From contig JALSNI010000047.1 in the NCBI GenBank assembly GCA_026987075.1, forward strand, positions 1 through 36,643: a stretch of DNA of 36,643 nucleotides. The letters run 5' to 3'. The translations under genes were made by a program, and so were the position numbers. This DNA is from Persephonella sp. (GTDB lineage Bacteria > Aquificota > Aquificia > Aquificales > Hydrogenothermaceae). The notes beneath the pieces were generated by a model, which worked only from the letters and a program-made list of their open reading frames with translations, searched no databases and was not told the DNA's origin. Below are positions 7,875 through 18,198 of the stretch, in pieces (the first letter of the stretch is position 1; every line of letters begins with the position of its first letter).

Positions 7875-7880
7875 ATTAAT

Positions 7881-7935
7881 ACCTCCCCCCTCCCTCCCCC
7901 CAATTTCTGAGGCTCCGCAATGGAGCCTCCTTTTT
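7881..7935 (+). ncRNA. putative small C-rich RNA or terminated leader
   Basis: From the predicted start (about 7881) the RNA would be roughly 55 bases. It begins with a pyrimidine tract of six C, three C and six C separated by single U (7882-7901), preceded by CCU, and ends in a perfect 8-bp GC-rich terminator stem with a U run. The unpaired C tract contains CCUCC, complementary to the GGAGG Shine-Dalgarno used by most genes in this window. By analogy with CU-rich loop regulators it could pair with ribosome binding sites. It could alternatively be an attenuated leader of the rhomboid gene. No homolog is recognised. Confidence 0.35.
7909..7935 (+). terminator. strong rho-independent terminator before the rhomboid gene
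   Basis: GAGGCTCC (7909-7916), loop GCAAT, GGAGCCTC (7922-7929), one C, then five T (7931-7935). The 8-bp stem is perfect. It lies only about 35 bases after the promoter at 7846-7874 and 53 bases before the rhomboid start. Confidence 0.75.
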
Positions 7936-8631
7936 AAGACTTGTTTTTTGTGATATCATAAAATGTAGAAAAAAAAGAGGTTATTTCTGTGTTTCCTATA
8001 AAAGACAACATTCCAACAAGAACATTTCCTATTCTTACGGTGCTATTAATCGTAATAAACTGTATTGTGTTTCTCTATGAGTTATCTCTGCCTCCACAAT
8101 TTTTGAAACTCTTTATCCATCAGTATGGGTTGTTGCCTGTTGATATCCTTCAGTTCAGAATAGACAAAGTTATAACTTCAATGTTTATTCACGGTGGGTT
8201 TGCTCACCTTTTTGGTAACATGCTGTTCTTGTGGATATTTGGTAATAATGTTGAAGACGCTTTAGGAAAATTTAGGTTCATTATTTTCTATCTTATTTCT
8301 GGGTTTGGAGCTGCATTGACCCAGTCCGTAGTAAGTCTTACAGCTGGAAATCCTTTTATCCCTATGGTTGGAGCTTCAGGAGCTATAAGTGGAATATTAG
8401 CTGCATACATAAAACTTTATCCCCATGCAAAGGTCTTAACTTTTATACCTCCATTTTTCTTTATGTTGTTTGTTTTGCCTGCCTGGTTTTTTATAGGATA
8501 CTGGTTTTTCCTTCAGGTTCTCTTTGCTATTGTGGTTCCGCCAGGCATAGGAGGTGTAGCGTGGTATGCCCACATAGGAGGGTTTGTAACTGGTTGGTTT
8601 TTGATAGATATTCTGTATAGACCTTCAAAAA

Positions 8632-10431
<1,800 letters not shown>

Positions 10432-10440
10432 TGAGGTGGT

Positions 10441-10908
10441 GTGTTGTCTCTTACAGAAATAATTCTAAACATTGCCCTTATTGGTGGAGACCCAGTTCTC
10501 TACATTCTTATTTTGATGAGCATAATAGGTGTTGCTGTTGTTATTGAGAGATTAATCGTCATTCCCAAGATTGAGAAAAATATGATGAGTTATGACCCTC
10601 TAACACTTAAACTTTCTTTAGAAAAGCGGTTAGGAATTTTGGCAACCTTTGGTAATAATGCTCCATTTATAGGTCTTTTTGGAACAGTTTTAGGGATTAT
10701 AAAGGCATTTCACGACCTTGGAATTTCAAAAGAGTTTGGTGTGAGGGTTGTGATGACAGGTATATCGGAAGCCCTCGTTGCAACAGCAATGGGATTATTT
10801 GTTGCAATACCTTCTGTAATAGCATATAACTACTTTGTCAGAAGGGTGAAAAAAATTCTTCTTACTTATGAATATAAGAAAAATCTACCTGTAGATATGA
10901 GGGAGTGA
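10441..10908 (+). CDS. exbB: MotA/TolQ/ExbB-type proton channel protein
   Basis: A 155-residue inner-membrane protein with three helices (about 18-35, 70-88 and 110-130). The signature APFIGLFGTVLGIIKAFHDL and the stretch ISEALVATAMGLFVAIPSVIAYNYF are typical of ExbB/TolQ. With the next two genes it forms an ExbB-ExbD-TonB motor that uses proton motive force to energise outer-membrane transport. It is shorter than proteobacterial ExbB (about 240) because the cytoplasmic loop between helices 1 and 2 is small. GTG start 10441 follows GAGGTG; TTG 10444 is an alternative. The stop overlaps the exbD start. Confidence 0.88.
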   Translation: MLSLTEIILNIALIGGDPVLYILILMSIIGVAVVIERLIVIPKIEKNMMSYDPLTLKLSLEKRLGILATFGNNAPFIGLFGTVLGIIKAFHDLGISKEFGVRVVMTGISEALVATAMGLFVAIPSVIAYNYFVRRVKKILLTYEYKKNLPVDMRE

Positions 10909-11309
10909 TGAAACTTATAGATGATGACGACAGAGAAATATCTGAAATAAATATGACACCTTTTGTAGACATCATATTAGTTGTCCTTATAATATTTCTT
11001 GCCACTGCGACATTTATTGTGGAAGGTAAAATTCCACTAAACCTTCCAAAATCACAGACAGCAGAAACAGGTGAAATAAAAGAAAGAAAAATTATAATAA
11101 CAATAAAAAACGATGGTTCAATATTTTTAGATGATAAAAGGATTTCTAAAAAAGATTTAAAAGAAAAAATAAAAATATTGAACAAGAACAGCACTGTAGT
11201 GTTAAGAGCAGACAGGAATGTTCCATTCCAAAAGGTTGTTGATGTGATAGACATATGTAGAGCTGAAGGAATTGAAAAATACACTGTAGAAACTATGAGA
11301 TTTGAGTAG
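10908..11309 (+). CDS. exbD: ExbD/TolR family protein
   Basis: About 133 residues, with a short acidic cytoplasmic N-terminus, one membrane helix (about 16-36) containing the motif INMTPFVDIILVVLIIFL with the proton-translocating aspartate, and a periplasmic domain ending in ...VVDVIDICRAEGIEKYTVETM, typical of ExbD. ATG 10908 overlaps the exbB stop as ATGA and has GAGGGA at a good distance; the GTG one codon earlier sits too close to it. The ExbB partner is directly upstream and TonB directly downstream. Confidence 0.9.
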   Translation: MKLIDDDDREISEINMTPFVDIILVVLIIFLATATFIVEGKIPLNLPKSQTAETGEIKERKIIITIKNDGSIFLDDKRISKKDLKEKIKILNKNSTVVLRADRNVPFQKVVDVIDICRAEGIEKYTVETMRFE

Positions 11310-11312
11310 CAT

Positions 11313-12188
11313 TTGGAAAGAGTTTTAGATGATAAAAAGGTTTTTTTAATAGGACTTTTAACGTCTATTCTTTTTCATGGAGTTATACTGTTATCCCTGA
11401 TATATTTGGGAAAACCAAAAGAAAAGGAGAAGCATAAAGAAAAAGTTGTTTACATAAACATAGTAAAGCCAAAAAAGAAAGAAAACAAAGCTCCTAAAGT
11501 AAGGAAGAAAATTCCTAAAGGACAGAAAAAACAGATTAAGCCAAAAATAAAACCTAAAAAACATACTGTGATTAAAAAAACACCGCCAAAAATTAAAAAG
11601 AAAGTAAACGAACAAAAAAAGATACAACCAAAACCTATAAAAAAAGTTACAAAAACAGGAAAAGCGAAAAAAATTTCTAAAAAAGAACTCAAAATCCCCC
11701 AGATAAAACAAAAAGAATTACAGGAAGTAACAAAAGAAATCCAAAATATAAAAATAGATGAAAATATGTTAGAAGCGGACAGCTTCAATATATCAAATTT
11801 AAAAGGAAAAGAACTTATATATCAACATGGAACAACAGAAGAGAAAAGGGAAGAAAAAGTATCAGATGAAGACATTCTTGCTTACATAAAGGAACTTGAA
11901 AGATATTTAAACGAACTTGCAAGAAAGAAAGACCTTTATCCTCCGATGGCAAAAAGATTAAGAATTGAAGGGTCTTTAGTTGTAAGATTTACTATTAAAG
12001 CAGACGGCTCTGTTGATGAAAACTCCATTCAGATAATAGACAGCAGCAGCTACAACATTTTAGACAAAGGTGCAGTAAAACTGATAAAAAAGTATGTTCC
12101 TATGTTTGCCCAAAAGTATGGTAAAAAACCTCCGAAAGGGGATTTAACAATAGAGTTGCCAATAACTTTTGAGATAATAGGTTGGTAA
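11313..12188 (+). CDS. tonB: TonB family energy transducer
   Basis: A 291-residue protein with one N-terminal helix (about 11-31) containing the S-x3-H motif (SILFH) needed for coupling to ExbBD, then a long periplasmic spacer very rich in Lys and Pro (about 35-130), and a C-terminal TonB domain (about 195-291: YPPMAKRLRIEGSLVVRF, then DGSV and the closing strand). It would transmit force to outer-membrane receptors. No TonB-dependent receptor lies in this window. TTG start 11313 is 3 bases after exbD and has only a weak SD, so translation is probably coupled. The stop overlaps the rnhA start (TAATG). Confidence 0.88.
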   Translation: MERVLDDKKVFLIGLLTSILFHGVILLSLIYLGKPKEKEKHKEKVVYINIVKPKKKENKAPKVRKKIPKGQKKQIKPKIKPKKHTVIKKTPPKIKKKVNEQKKIQPKPIKKVTKTGKAKKISKKELKIPQIKQKELQEVTKEIQNIKIDENMLEADSFNISNLKGKELIYQHGTTEEKREEKVSDEDILAYIKELERYLNELARKKDLYPPMAKRLRIEGSLVVRFTIKADGSVDENSIQIIDSSSYNILDKGAVKLIKKYVPMFAQKYGKKPPKGDLTIELPITFEIIGW

Positions 12189-12628
12189 TGAAAAAGGTTT
12201 ATATTTTTACAGATGGTTCATCTTTAGGAAATCCAGGACCAGGGGGCTGGTGTGCTATTCTCCGATACAACAAACACGAAAAAATACTGAAAGGAGGAAA
12301 AAAACAAACAACAAATAATGAAATGGAATTAACAGCAGTTTTAGAAAGTCTAAAAGCATTAAAAGAACCCTGTGAAGTGTATCTTTATTCTGACTCAAAA
12401 TATGTAGTAGATGCTATTGAAAACTGGATACATGATTGGGCAAAAAAAGGATGGAAAAATGCAAAAAAAAAGGACATTTCTCATAAAAGTTTATGGAAAG
12501 AAATTTATAATTTAATGAAAAAACACAAAATCTACACATTTTGGGTAAAAGGGCATTCTGGACACAAAGAAAATGAGCTTTGTGACAGAATAGCAAAAGA
12601 AGAAGCAATAAGATACAGGGGGGAGTAA
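12188..12628 (+). CDS. rnhA: ribonuclease HI
   Basis: About 146 residues, cutting RNA in RNA-DNA hybrids. The catalytic acidic residues are visible in order: D in FTDGSSLGNPG, E in NNEMELTA, D in YSDSKYVV and D in NELCDRIAKE. The basic protrusion (HDWAKKGWKNAKKKD) of the E. coli-type enzyme is present, as is the conserved WVKGHSGH. There is no N-terminal hybrid-binding domain. ATG 12188 overlaps the tonB stop; a TTG two codons upstream is possible but less likely. The link to the TonB operon seems to be transcriptional only. Confidence 0.95.
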   Translation: MKKVYIFTDGSSLGNPGPGGWCAILRYNKHEKILKGGKKQTTNNEMELTAVLESLKALKEPCEVYLYSDSKYVVDAIENWIHDWAKKGWKNAKKKDISHKSLWKEIYNLMKKHKIYTFWVKGHSGHKENELCDRIAKEEAIRYRGE

Positions 12629-12629
12629 A

Positions 12630-13055
12630 ATGGAAGTTATATTTATTACAGATATGTTTCAGCCAGCTGAGGAAGAAAACATCCATCACAATACAGGTAT
12701 TTTTGGAAATAAATTAGCCAACTGGATTGCTGGGAAATTGGTCAATTACAACTACAAGCCTAAAGTTATCCAACAAGATTGGGGGTGGCAGGTGCTTTTA
12801 GAAGAAAAGCCATATTTGTTGTATATTGGATGTCATAATCTGTGGGATGGAGAAGATTTAGATGCTGGTTTTGTAAAATGGCGATGTTTCACAAAAATAG
12901 AGGAGACTGGATTTTTAACTAAACTACGGAAAAACATTTTATTTTCTGAATTTGAAAAAAAGATAGGAAGAGTAGATTTTTATTTAAAGAATATTTTGTT
13001 TTCTGAAAATAGGATTAAAGTCATAACCATAGAAAATGATATGTCTGTTCATTAG
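12630..13055 (+). CDS. conserved-looking hypothetical protein
   Basis: A 141-residue soluble protein of unrecognised family. It has no signal peptide or membrane helix. Notable segments are GIFGNKLANWIAGKL followed by IQQDWGWQV, a pattern of a helix then Asp-Trp-Gly-Trp seen in some small uncharacterised bacterial proteins, then YLLYIGCHNLWDGEDLDAGFVKW, rich in aromatic residues. ATG 12630 has a strong SD (GGGGGGAG) overlapping the end of rnhA, and radA follows 8 bases after its stop, so it is probably expressed with the repair genes. No function is assigned. Confidence 0.7.
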   Translation: MEVIFITDMFQPAEEENIHHNTGIFGNKLANWIAGKLVNYNYKPKVIQQDWGWQVLLEEKPYLLYIGCHNLWDGEDLDAGFVKWRCFTKIEETGFLTKLRKNILFSEFEKKIGRVDFYLKNILFSENRIKVITIENDMSVH

Positions 13056-13063
13056 AGGAGAAA

Positions 13064-14407
13064 ATGGGCAAAATTAAAACAGTCTACATCTGCTCCCAGT
13101 GTGGAGCTACATTCCCTACGTGGTCTGGTAGATGTGCTTCCTGTGGAAGCTGGAACACTCTAACGGAAGAAATAAAAACAAAAAGCCAGGCTAAAAAAGA
13201 AAGAGGCAAATCTTCCTATAACAGACCAATTCCAATAACAAAAGCAAGTATAGAAGAGAAACAAGAGAGATTATCAACAGGAATAAAAACTTTAGATGAA
13301 GCTCTTGGAGGAGGCATTGTTCCCGGACAGGTTATTCTTATATCTGGAGAACCGGGAATAGGAAAATCAACTTTACTGTTGCAGGTCTCATCCAACATCT
13401 CTGCATATAAAAAGGTGCTTTACATTACAGGAGAGGAATCAGTCCATCAAGTTTATCTTAGAGGACAAAGAATTGGTGCTGTTAGCGAAAATCTACACAT
13501 CCTTTCAGAAACAGAGCTTAACAGCATACTTCACATCATAAAAGATTTTAAACCTGATTTCGTAATAGTAGATTCTGTTCAAACTTTATATTCAGCAGAT
13601 TTAGAGTCTGCTCCCGGTTCTGTGTCGCAAGTGAGAGAAGTAAGCAGTAAACTTACAGAAATTGCTAAAATTACTAATATTCCTGTTATTATTGTTGGAC
13701 AGGTTACTAAAGAAGGTAGTATAGCAGGTCCTAAAGTATTAGAGCATGTGGTGGATACAGTGGCTCAGTTTGAGGGAGAAAGGGGACACGCATACAGGGT
13801 TTTAAAAATAGTAAAAAACAGGTTTGGGGCATCAGGAGAGATAGCTGTCTTTTCTATGGAAGAAAAAGGTCTTAAAGAAGTAGAAGACCCATCTTCATTT
13901 TTTCTTTCAGAAAGACCTGAAGGTAAGTCAGGTAGTATAATATTTCCATTTACAGAAGGTGCAAAACCTGTTTTAGTGGAAGTTCAGGCTCTTGTATCAA
14001 AAACTGTTTATGCAGTTCCCCAGCGAAAAACACAGGGGTTTGACATAAACAGACTGTCTATACTAATAGCAATTATTGAAAAAGAGATAGGAATATTTTT
14101 GAAAGATAAAGACATATTTGTAAATGTTGTTGGTGGGGTTAGTATCAAAGAGCCAGCTGTTGACCTTCCAGTAGCCCTTGCCATTATATCTTCTATTATA
14201 GACAAACCTGTTCCCTCTAATCTTACAGCATTTGGTGAAATTGGTCTGACAGGTGAGATAAGGTCTGTTTATTATACAGAACACAGAATAAAGGAAGCAA
14301 AGAAGTTTGGTTTTGATAAAATTATTGTCCCTTATTCTACAGAGGTTGAAGACAAATCGTTAATTAAAGTAAAAAACATCCAGGAGGCTGTAAGCTATCT
14401 AAGATGA
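13064..14407 (+). CDS. radA: DNA repair protein RadA (Sms)
   Basis: A 447-residue RecA-like branch-migration helicase acting in recombination. In order: an N-terminal zinc finger (C10, C13, C24, C27 in CSQCGATFPTW and CASCGSW), Walker A GEPGIGKST (95-103), the RadA-specific KNRFG near residue 250, and a C-terminal Lon-protease-like domain (about 290-447) with VNVVGGVSIKEPAVDLPVALA. SD GAGGAG precedes ATG 13064. The stop overlaps the UDG start (ATGA), pairing two repair genes. Length and motifs are normal. Confidence 0.97.
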   Translation: MGKIKTVYICSQCGATFPTWSGRCASCGSWNTLTEEIKTKSQAKKERGKSSYNRPIPITKASIEEKQERLSTGIKTLDEALGGGIVPGQVILISGEPGIGKSTLLLQVSSNISAYKKVLYITGEESVHQVYLRGQRIGAVSENLHILSETELNSILHIIKDFKPDFVIVDSVQTLYSADLESAPGSVSQVREVSSKLTEIAKITNIPVIIVGQVTKEGSIAGPKVLEHVVDTVAQFEGERGHAYRVLKIVKNRFGASGEIAVFSMEEKGLKEVEDPSSFFLSERPEGKSGSIIFPFTEGAKPVLVEVQALVSKTVYAVPQRKTQGFDINRLSILIAIIEKEIGIFLKDKDIFVNVVGGVSIKEPAVDLPVALAIISSIIDKPVPSNLTAFGEIGLTGEIRSVYYTEHRIKEAKKFGFDKIIVPYSTEVEDKSLIKVKNIQEAVSYLR

Positions 14408-15051
14408 AAGACCAGGTTAAAAAACATCTAAAAATTCTGCAAGAATTAGGATACGAACATATTTTTGTTGAAAAATATTCTGAAGACAAAGAGGAAAAAG
14501 AAAAAAAATTGAAAGAAATAGATAGACAGATACAGCAGTGCAAAAAATGTGACCTTTACAAAAACAGAAAACAGGCAGTTCTCGGTGAGGGAAATCCTAA
14601 TTCTCCCCTCATGTTTATCGGTGAAGCCCCTGGTGGAGATGAAGACAAGTTAGGAAGACCATTTGTTGGAAGAGCTGGAAAACTACTGACAAAACTGATT
14701 GAAGCAGCAGGACACAAAAGAGAAGAATTTTATATAACAAACATATGTAAATGTAGACCACCAAATAACAGAACACCTACACCGTGGGAGATGGAAGCAT
14801 GTTTTCCATATCTTGAGCAACAACTTCAGATAATAAAGCCAAAAGTTCTCTGTCTTTTAGGAGCAACAGCGGCAAGGGCATTTTTGAAAAGAAATGTGGC
14901 GATAACAAAAGAAAGAGGAAGTATAATAAACTGGAATGATAAACTTCTCTATCTGACTTATCATCCAGCGTATGTTTTAAGAAATCCAAATGCAGAGATT
15001 ACATTATTTGAAGATATAAAAAAAGCAATAGAACTTGCAATTGAAAAATAG
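14404..15051 (+). CDS. udg: family 4 uracil-DNA glycosylase (4Fe-4S)
   Basis: A 215-residue enzyme that removes uracil formed by cytosine deamination, important in thermophiles. The motif GEAPGGDEDKLGRPFVGRAG (73-92) contains the active site, and HPAYVLRNP (187-195) is the second signature. Four cysteines in the family pattern (C46, C49, C117, C133) would hold a 4Fe-4S cluster. A 40-residue charged N-terminal extension precedes the first cysteine. The start overlaps the radA stop. It is the last gene before a 51-base gap to pyrF. Confidence 0.94.
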   Translation: MKDQVKKHLKILQELGYEHIFVEKYSEDKEEKEKKLKEIDRQIQQCKKCDLYKNRKQAVLGEGNPNSPLMFIGEAPGGDEDKLGRPFVGRAGKLLTKLIEAAGHKREEFYITNICKCRPPNNRTPTPWEMEACFPYLEQQLQIIKPKVLCLLGATAARAFLKRNVAITKERGSIINWNDKLLYLTYHPAYVLRNPNAEITLFEDIKKAIELAIEK

Positions 15052-15102
15052 CTCTGATTTCACTATTATTATTTTGGTATAAATCTTGTATAAGGGGGAA
15101 TC

Positions 15103-15792
15103 TTGGAGAGAAAGTTAGCTGTTGCTCTTGATGTAAGAGATAAAAACAGTGCATTGAAAATTTTAGATGATTTAAAAGGAAAGAATCTTATTATAAAAAT
15201 AGGTTATGCCCTTTTTCTAAAGGAAGGGTTTGAGATTATTACACATGTAAAAGAAAGAGGATTTGAAGTATTTCTTGACCTTAAGCTCCACGACATACCA
15301 AATACTGTTTATAATGCTGTTTTATCTGCGGTTGATAAGAAGATAGATTATCTGACCCTTCATGCATTAGGCGGCAGAGAAATGCTTTTAAAAGCAGTGG
15401 AGGCAAAAAATAATTCGAAATTGAAACTCCTTGCTGTAACTGTTCTGACCAGCCACAGTGAAGATTATATGGAATTTTTAGGTTCTAAATATTCACTCCA
15501 GCAGTTTGCACTGAAGCTTGCACAGACAGCTGTTGAAGTCGGTGTAGATGGAATAGTGTCCTCTCCTTTTGAGGTTAGAACTTTAAAAAACTCTATCGGC
15601 AAAGAATTTTTAGCAGTTACTCCGGGAATTCGGCTTGGAGAAGAAAAAAAAGACGACCAAAAAAGGACAGCAACGCCAGAGTTTGCAATCAAAGAAGGAG
15701 CAAACATATTAGTTATTGGAAGACCTATCCTCAGCTCAAGAAACAAAAGAGAGTTAGTGGAGGAAATACTGCAAAAAATAAACAATGCTTAA
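15103..15792 (+). CDS. pyrF: orotidine 5'-phosphate decarboxylase
   Basis: A 229-residue TIM-barrel enzyme for the last step of UMP synthesis. The catalytic Asp-Lys-Asp signature is FLDLKLHDIPNTV (D59, K61, D64). The phosphate-binding end TPGIRLG and IVIGRPILSS-like segment (LVIGRPI) are present. TTG start 15103 has AGGGGGA upstream. The 3' end overlaps rpoN by 8 bases, so the two are probably translated together. No other pyrimidine genes are nearby. Confidence 0.95.
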   Translation: MERKLAVALDVRDKNSALKILDDLKGKNLIIKIGYALFLKEGFEIITHVKERGFEVFLDLKLHDIPNTVYNAVLSAVDKKIDYLTLHALGGREMLLKAVEAKNNSKLKLLAVTVLTSHSEDYMEFLGSKYSLQQFALKLAQTAVEVGVDGIVSSPFEVRTLKNSIGKEFLAVTPGIRLGEEKKDDQKRTATPEFAIKEGANILVIGRPILSSRNKRELVEEILQKINNA

Positions 15793-17089
15793 ACATAAAC
15801 TTGAGCTTAAGCTTAAAAATAAACTTGTTCTTACTGTAAGTTTAAAGCAGCAGCTTTCTCTTCTTTTATTACCTAAATTAGAGTTAAAAGAAGCTATAAA
15901 AACAGAATTAGAAGAAAATCCTTTTTTAGAAGAAATCTATAATTTAGAAATAGACTACGAACCAGTAAAAGATTTTTCTAAATACTACGAAGAAGAAGAC
16001 AAATCTGTATACAACAGATTAGCCTATAAACCTTCTTTAATGGACATGTTAGAATTTCAGATAGATTTAGAATTTGAGGGAAAAGATAAGGAAATAGCCT
16101 CTGAAATTATAGGAAATATTGACGAAAAAGGATTTCTCCAGGTCTCAGTAGAAGAAATTGCTCAAAAAACAAAAACAACTACCCAGCGCGTTGAAGAAAT
16201 AAGAAAAAAAATAACAAGATTAGAACCAACAGGAATAGCATCTAAAGACATAAAAGAATCATTGCTCATTCAGTATGAAGAATTTTTTGGAATTGATAGT
16301 GAAGTGGAAGAAGTTATAACAGAAGGATTAGAGTGTTTAACAGACATAAGGTGTCTAAAGGATAGATTTCCCTACATAAAAAAAGAAAAACTTCAGGAAA
16401 TATTGTGTAACATAAAAAGTCTGAAACCATATCCAGTATTGAACTATACAGATGAACCAACAAGATACATAGAACCTGATGTTTATGTTTATGATAGAGG
16501 AGACAGTTTTGAAGTGGTTGTAAACGAAACAGACATACCAAAACTAAAACTTACAACCTCTTACAGAAATTTACTCAGAGACAACACACTTCCTGAGCAT
16601 ACAAAAAAATTCCTGAATGAGAAATTGCAAAGGGCTATTGGTATCATAAAGGGAATAGAGCAGAGAAGAGAAAACTTAAAAAAAATCACAGAAGTGCTTG
16701 TAAACTATCAGGCAGATTTCATAAGAAAAGGTAGAGAACATTTAAAGCCCCTCATACTGAAAGACGTTGCTGAAAAGGTAGAGCTTCACGAGTCAACTGT
16801 TAGCAGGATAGTTTCCAGCAAATATGTCCAGCTCCCAACAGGTATAGTTCCTTTAAAAACATTTTTCTCATCAAAGCTTAGCTCTACCAGTGGAGATATA
16901 TCAACAGAGAAGGTAAAATATATGATTGCCCAGCTGATAGAAAAGGAGGACAAGAGAAAACCTCTCAGCGACCAGAAGATAGCAGACATATTGAAGAAAA
17001 AAGGTATTAATGTTGCAAGAAGAACAGTTACAAAATACAGAGAACAATTAAATATACCTGATTCAAGGACAAGGAGGATAAAGCAATGA
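15785..17089 (+). CDS. rpoN: RNA polymerase sigma-54 factor
   Basis: A 434-residue alternative sigma factor that needs an AAA+ activator. The N-terminal Gln/Leu-rich activator region (KQQLSLLLLPKLELKEAI), the core-binding domain and the C-terminal DNA-binding domain are present. A HTH for -12 recognition (VAEKVELHESTVSRIVSSK) is followed by the RpoN box ARRTVTKYRE (411-420) for -24 recognition. It is slightly shorter than typical (about 470-490) because the acidic linker is brief. It overlaps pyrF and hpf; the rpoN-hpf linkage is widespread in bacteria. No clear -24/-12 promoter was found within this window by eye. Confidence 0.96.
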   Translation: MLKHKLELKLKNKLVLTVSLKQQLSLLLLPKLELKEAIKTELEENPFLEEIYNLEIDYEPVKDFSKYYEEEDKSVYNRLAYKPSLMDMLEFQIDLEFEGKDKEIASEIIGNIDEKGFLQVSVEEIAQKTKTTTQRVEEIRKKITRLEPTGIASKDIKESLLIQYEEFFGIDSEVEEVITEGLECLTDIRCLKDRFPYIKKEKLQEILCNIKSLKPYPVLNYTDEPTRYIEPDVYVYDRGDSFEVVVNETDIPKLKLTTSYRNLLRDNTLPEHTKKFLNEKLQRAIGIIKGIEQRRENLKKITEVLVNYQADFIRKGREHLKPLILKDVAEKVELHESTVSRIVSSKYVQLPTGIVPLKTFFSSKLSSTSGDISTEKVKYMIAQLIEKEDKRKPLSDQKIADILKKKGINVARRTVTKYREQLNIPDSRTRRIKQ

Positions 17090-17649
17090 GAGTAGAGCAT
17101 GTGGGAAAAAACATTGACGTAACTGAGTTTATCAAAAGCTACACAGAGCACAAGTTAGAAAGGCTAAAACCTTATATCAAAGACATTGATTTATCTGAAG
17201 ACTCTGTTCAGGTAAGAGTTACCTATTCGTTTGAAAAACATAGACACAGGAACAGAGTAGATATAGATGTTTACTTTAACACTCCCGGTGGTGGTGTAAT
17301 CCATGCATGGGAAGAAAGTAACGACCTCTATTCGGCTATAGATTTTGTTATAGATGAGGTAGAAAGACAGTTAGTGAGATTAAAAAGCCGTAGAAAAGAA
17401 GAAGCAAGAAGGCTTGCAAGAGCTGAAAAAATGAAGCAGACTGTTCCACAAGAAGAAAGTATAGAAAGGCCTCTTATCGTTCAGGAACCGATGCCATTAG
17501 AAAAACCCCTTTCTGTAGAAGATGCAATGATGCTTCTTGAAGAGACAGGAGCATTTTTCCTCCCTTTCAGAAATGCAGAAACGGGAGAGATAAACGTTAT
17601 ATACAGAAAGAAAGCTGGAAATTATGGTCTTATAACCCCCGGAGTTTAA
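17086..17649 (+). CDS. hpf: ribosome hibernation promoting factor, long form
   Basis: A 187-residue protein. The N-terminal domain (about 1-105) has the HPF/RaiA fold (VTEFIKSYTEHKLERL, then FEKHRHRNRVDIDVYF) that binds the 30S decoding site in resting cells. The C-terminal domain (about 125-187, SVEDAMMLLEETGAFFLPFRN...GEINVIYRRK-type end with YGLITP) is the dimerisation domain of long HPF, which links two 70S ribosomes into 100S particles. ATG 17086 overlaps the rpoN stop (ATGA-like), with SD AGGAGG upstream. Placement behind rpoN matches many bacteria. Confidence 0.94.
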   Translation: MRVEHVGKNIDVTEFIKSYTEHKLERLKPYIKDIDLSEDSVQVRVTYSFEKHRHRNRVDIDVYFNTPGGGVIHAWEESNDLYSAIDFVIDEVERQLVRLKSRRKEEARRLARAEKMKQTVPQEESIERPLIVQEPMPLEKPLSVEDAMMLLEETGAFFLPFRNAETGEINVIYRKKAGNYGLITPGV

Positions 17650-17654
17650 CAGAA

Positions 17655-17683
17655 TTGACAAAAAGGTTCTGATATGTAATAAT
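17655..17683 (+). promoter_or_regulatory. promoter of rplM-rpsI
   Basis: A perfect TTGACA at 17655-17660 and an AT-rich -10 (TAATAA at 17677 with a 16-base spacer, or AATAAT at 17678 with 17). It lies directly after the hpf stop and about 45 bases before the L13 start, so the ribosomal operon probably has its own strong promoter. Confidence 0.65.
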
Positions 17684-17724
17684 TTTTGACTTGTTGGACA
17701 ACACAAAACTGTAAGAGGAGGACT

Positions 17725-18177
17725 ATGAAAACAGTAGATGCCCGTAAGTTAGATATTAAAAGAGAATGGTATGTGATTGATGCAACAGGGAAAAATCTTG
17801 GAAGACTCGCAACATTGATAGCAAATGTTTTAAGAGGCAAACACAAACCTTACTTCCAGCCAGACGTTGATGTTGGAGATTTTGTTATAGTGCTCAATGC
17901 AGACAAGATAACAGTAACTGGTAAAAAGCTGACAGACAAACTTTACAAATACCACACCCACAGACCTGGTGGACTGAGGGTAAGGTCTCTCCAGTGGATG
18001 CTTGAGCACAAACCAGAAGAAGTGATAAGACTTGCTGTTGAAAGGATGCTCCCTAAAAATAAGCTCCAAAAAAGATTTATGAAAAGACTGAAAGTTTACA
18101 CAGGCTCTGAGCATAAACACCACGCTCAAAAGCCCAAAAATCTTGAAGAGTTAACAGCTCTTTGGAAAAACTTTTAA
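17725..18177 (+). CDS. rplM: 50S ribosomal protein L13
   Basis: 150 residues from ATG 17725, chosen because AGGAGG (17716-17721) sits just upstream and the protein then begins MKTVDARKLDIKREWYVIDA, as expected for L13. An in-frame extension to 17686 would run through the promoter region and is rejected. Family landmarks are LGRLATLIANVLRGKHK, VVLNADKI-like (IVLNADKITVTGKK), HTHRPGGL and the MLPKNKL region. It binds 23S rRNA early in 50S assembly. It is co-transcribed with rpsI, the usual pair. Confidence 0.97.
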   Translation: MKTVDARKLDIKREWYVIDATGKNLGRLATLIANVLRGKHKPYFQPDVDVGDFVIVLNADKITVTGKKLTDKLYKYHTHRPGGLRVRSLQWMLEHKPEEVIRLAVERMLPKNKLQKRFMKRLKVYTGSEHKHHAQKPKNLEELTALWKNF

Positions 18178-18198
18178 GCATTATGGAGGTAAAAAACC

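Larger units (their letters stand above)
7699..7988. other. 290-base intergenic region between cbb3 operon and rhomboid gene
   Basis: This is the longest gene-free stretch in the window. It contains, in order, the cbb3 terminator (7739-7761), an AT-rich segment (7762-7845), a promoter-like element (7846-7874), a 20-base C/T tract (7882-7901), a second strong terminator (7909-7935) and the rhomboid leader with SD AGAGG at about 7975-7980. No open frame of note was seen. The promoter and terminator inside it suggest a short transcript. Confidence 0.7.

Noticed and set aside
7882-7901. C/T tract as a classical three-layer G-quadruplex on the minus strand
   Set aside because: There are only three G runs of three or more with a final GG, so a standard four-tract, three-layer quadruplex is not met; kept only as a side remark.
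11391-11788. Two overlapping Phe-rich open frames on the minus strand
   Set aside because: They mirror the Lys-rich spacer of TonB (AAA codons read as TTT); there is no ribosome site or family match.
17686-17724. N-terminal extension of L13
   Set aside because: The extension is not L13-like, runs through the leader and SD, and ATG 17725 gives the expected N-terminus.
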